DNA of 5,974 nucleotides, taken from Flavobacteriaceae bacterium (GTDB taxonomy: Bacteria; Bacteroidota; Bacteroidia; Flavobacteriales; Flavobacteriaceae). The notes under the pieces are model-generated. The model had not been told where the DNA came from, made no database searches, and was given only the letters and a program-made list of their open reading frames with translations. The stretch covers positions 1 to 5,974 of the forward strand of contig JALZVC010000129.1 of the NCBI GenBank assembly GCA_023301205.1. The letters are read 5' to 3'. Of this stretch, positions 5,840-5,974 are shown one piece after another (position 1 is the stretch's first letter; the number at the start of each line of letters is the position of its first letter). The position numbers and the translations under genes are program-made.

Positions 5840-5974
5840 TTATTCTGTACGGAAAATTATCGGCAAATTAAAAGTAGTTCGAACTGGAATACCCCTTTTA
5901 TAAGCGGGTGCTCTAAGTACAATACTATCTATTTTTTGTGTAATCGATTTTTTCAACTTCGGAAATTCTAATTG
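5840..5974 (-). CDS. TonB-like C-terminal domain protein, partial (5' end beyond the window)
   Basis: These are the last 44 residues of a minus-strand frame that enters from the right edge and stops at TAA 5842-5840. The sequence includes SIVLRAPAYKRGIPVRTTFN and ends LPIIFRTE. The pattern of P, a basic residue plus RG, PVR, a few residues, then LPI.F is the end of the TonB C-terminal domain, as in flavobacterial energy transducers (typically PGKQRGKPVR...LPI.F). TonB couples inner-membrane proton-motive energy, through ExbBD, to outer-membrane transporters. Whether this is a true TonB, or another envelope or signalling protein carrying the same domain, depends on the missing N-terminal part. 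Its stop codon is one base from that of the convergent barrel gene. Confidence 0.72.
   Translation of the reverse strand, partial: QLEFPKLKKSITQKIDSIVLRAPAYKRGIPVRTTFNLPIIFRTE

Noticed and set aside
5876..5885. Perfect 10-bp palindrome AGTTCGAACT as an operator
   Set aside because: It lies within the TonB-like coding sequence, codes conserved PVRTT residues, and is short enough to occur by chance.

Overview
The window looks like chromosomal DNA from a marine-type flavobacterium (Bacteroidota, Flavobacteriaceae or close relatives). The base composition is AT-rich, the RuvC and HemW proteins read like flavobacterial family members, one protein has a typical 'TAQ-N' signal-peptide end, and a TonB-type C-terminal domain sits at the right edge. 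These are judgements from reading the sequence; no database search was possible.

Left part, minus strand (1-2780). The transcription order is ruvC (Holliday-junction resolvase), hemW (radical-SAM heme chaperone), then a cytoplasmic TPR-repeat protein that runs off the left edge. ruvC and the longest hemW frame are 4 bases apart, so they are probably co-transcribed. An 86-bp gap carrying a 14-bp inverted repeat separates hemW from the TPR gene. A possible ruvC promoter lies inside the start of the divergent gene.

Right part, plus strand (2821-5838). A multi-pass membrane protein of the lysylphosphatidylglycerol-synthase membrane-domain/flippase-like family overlaps a membrane-anchored family-2 glycosyltransferase by ATGA. 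A secreted, probably outer-membrane beta-barrel protein of unknown function follows 43 bp later. Together they suggest a cell-envelope lipid or glycan function, with the substrate unknown. A TonB-like gene converges from the right and is cut by the window edge; its stop codon is one base from the barrel gene's stop.

The most unusual feature is repeat-like DNA that has become coding sequence. First, hemW carries an in-frame insertion of about 40-48 codons inside its radical-SAM core. The insertion contains two copies of a short motif read in different frames, a small perfect hairpin and flanking near-identical 11-bp direct repeats. Second, an imperfect palindrome with C/G-rich arms spans the ruvC-hemW junction and supplies the last residues of RuvC and the first residues of the longest HemW frame. 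This resembles the protein-coding palindromic elements known from Rickettsia, but the comparison is by analogy. No RNA genes, CRISPR array, transposase or phage genes were seen, and no gene-free stretch exceeds 86 bases.
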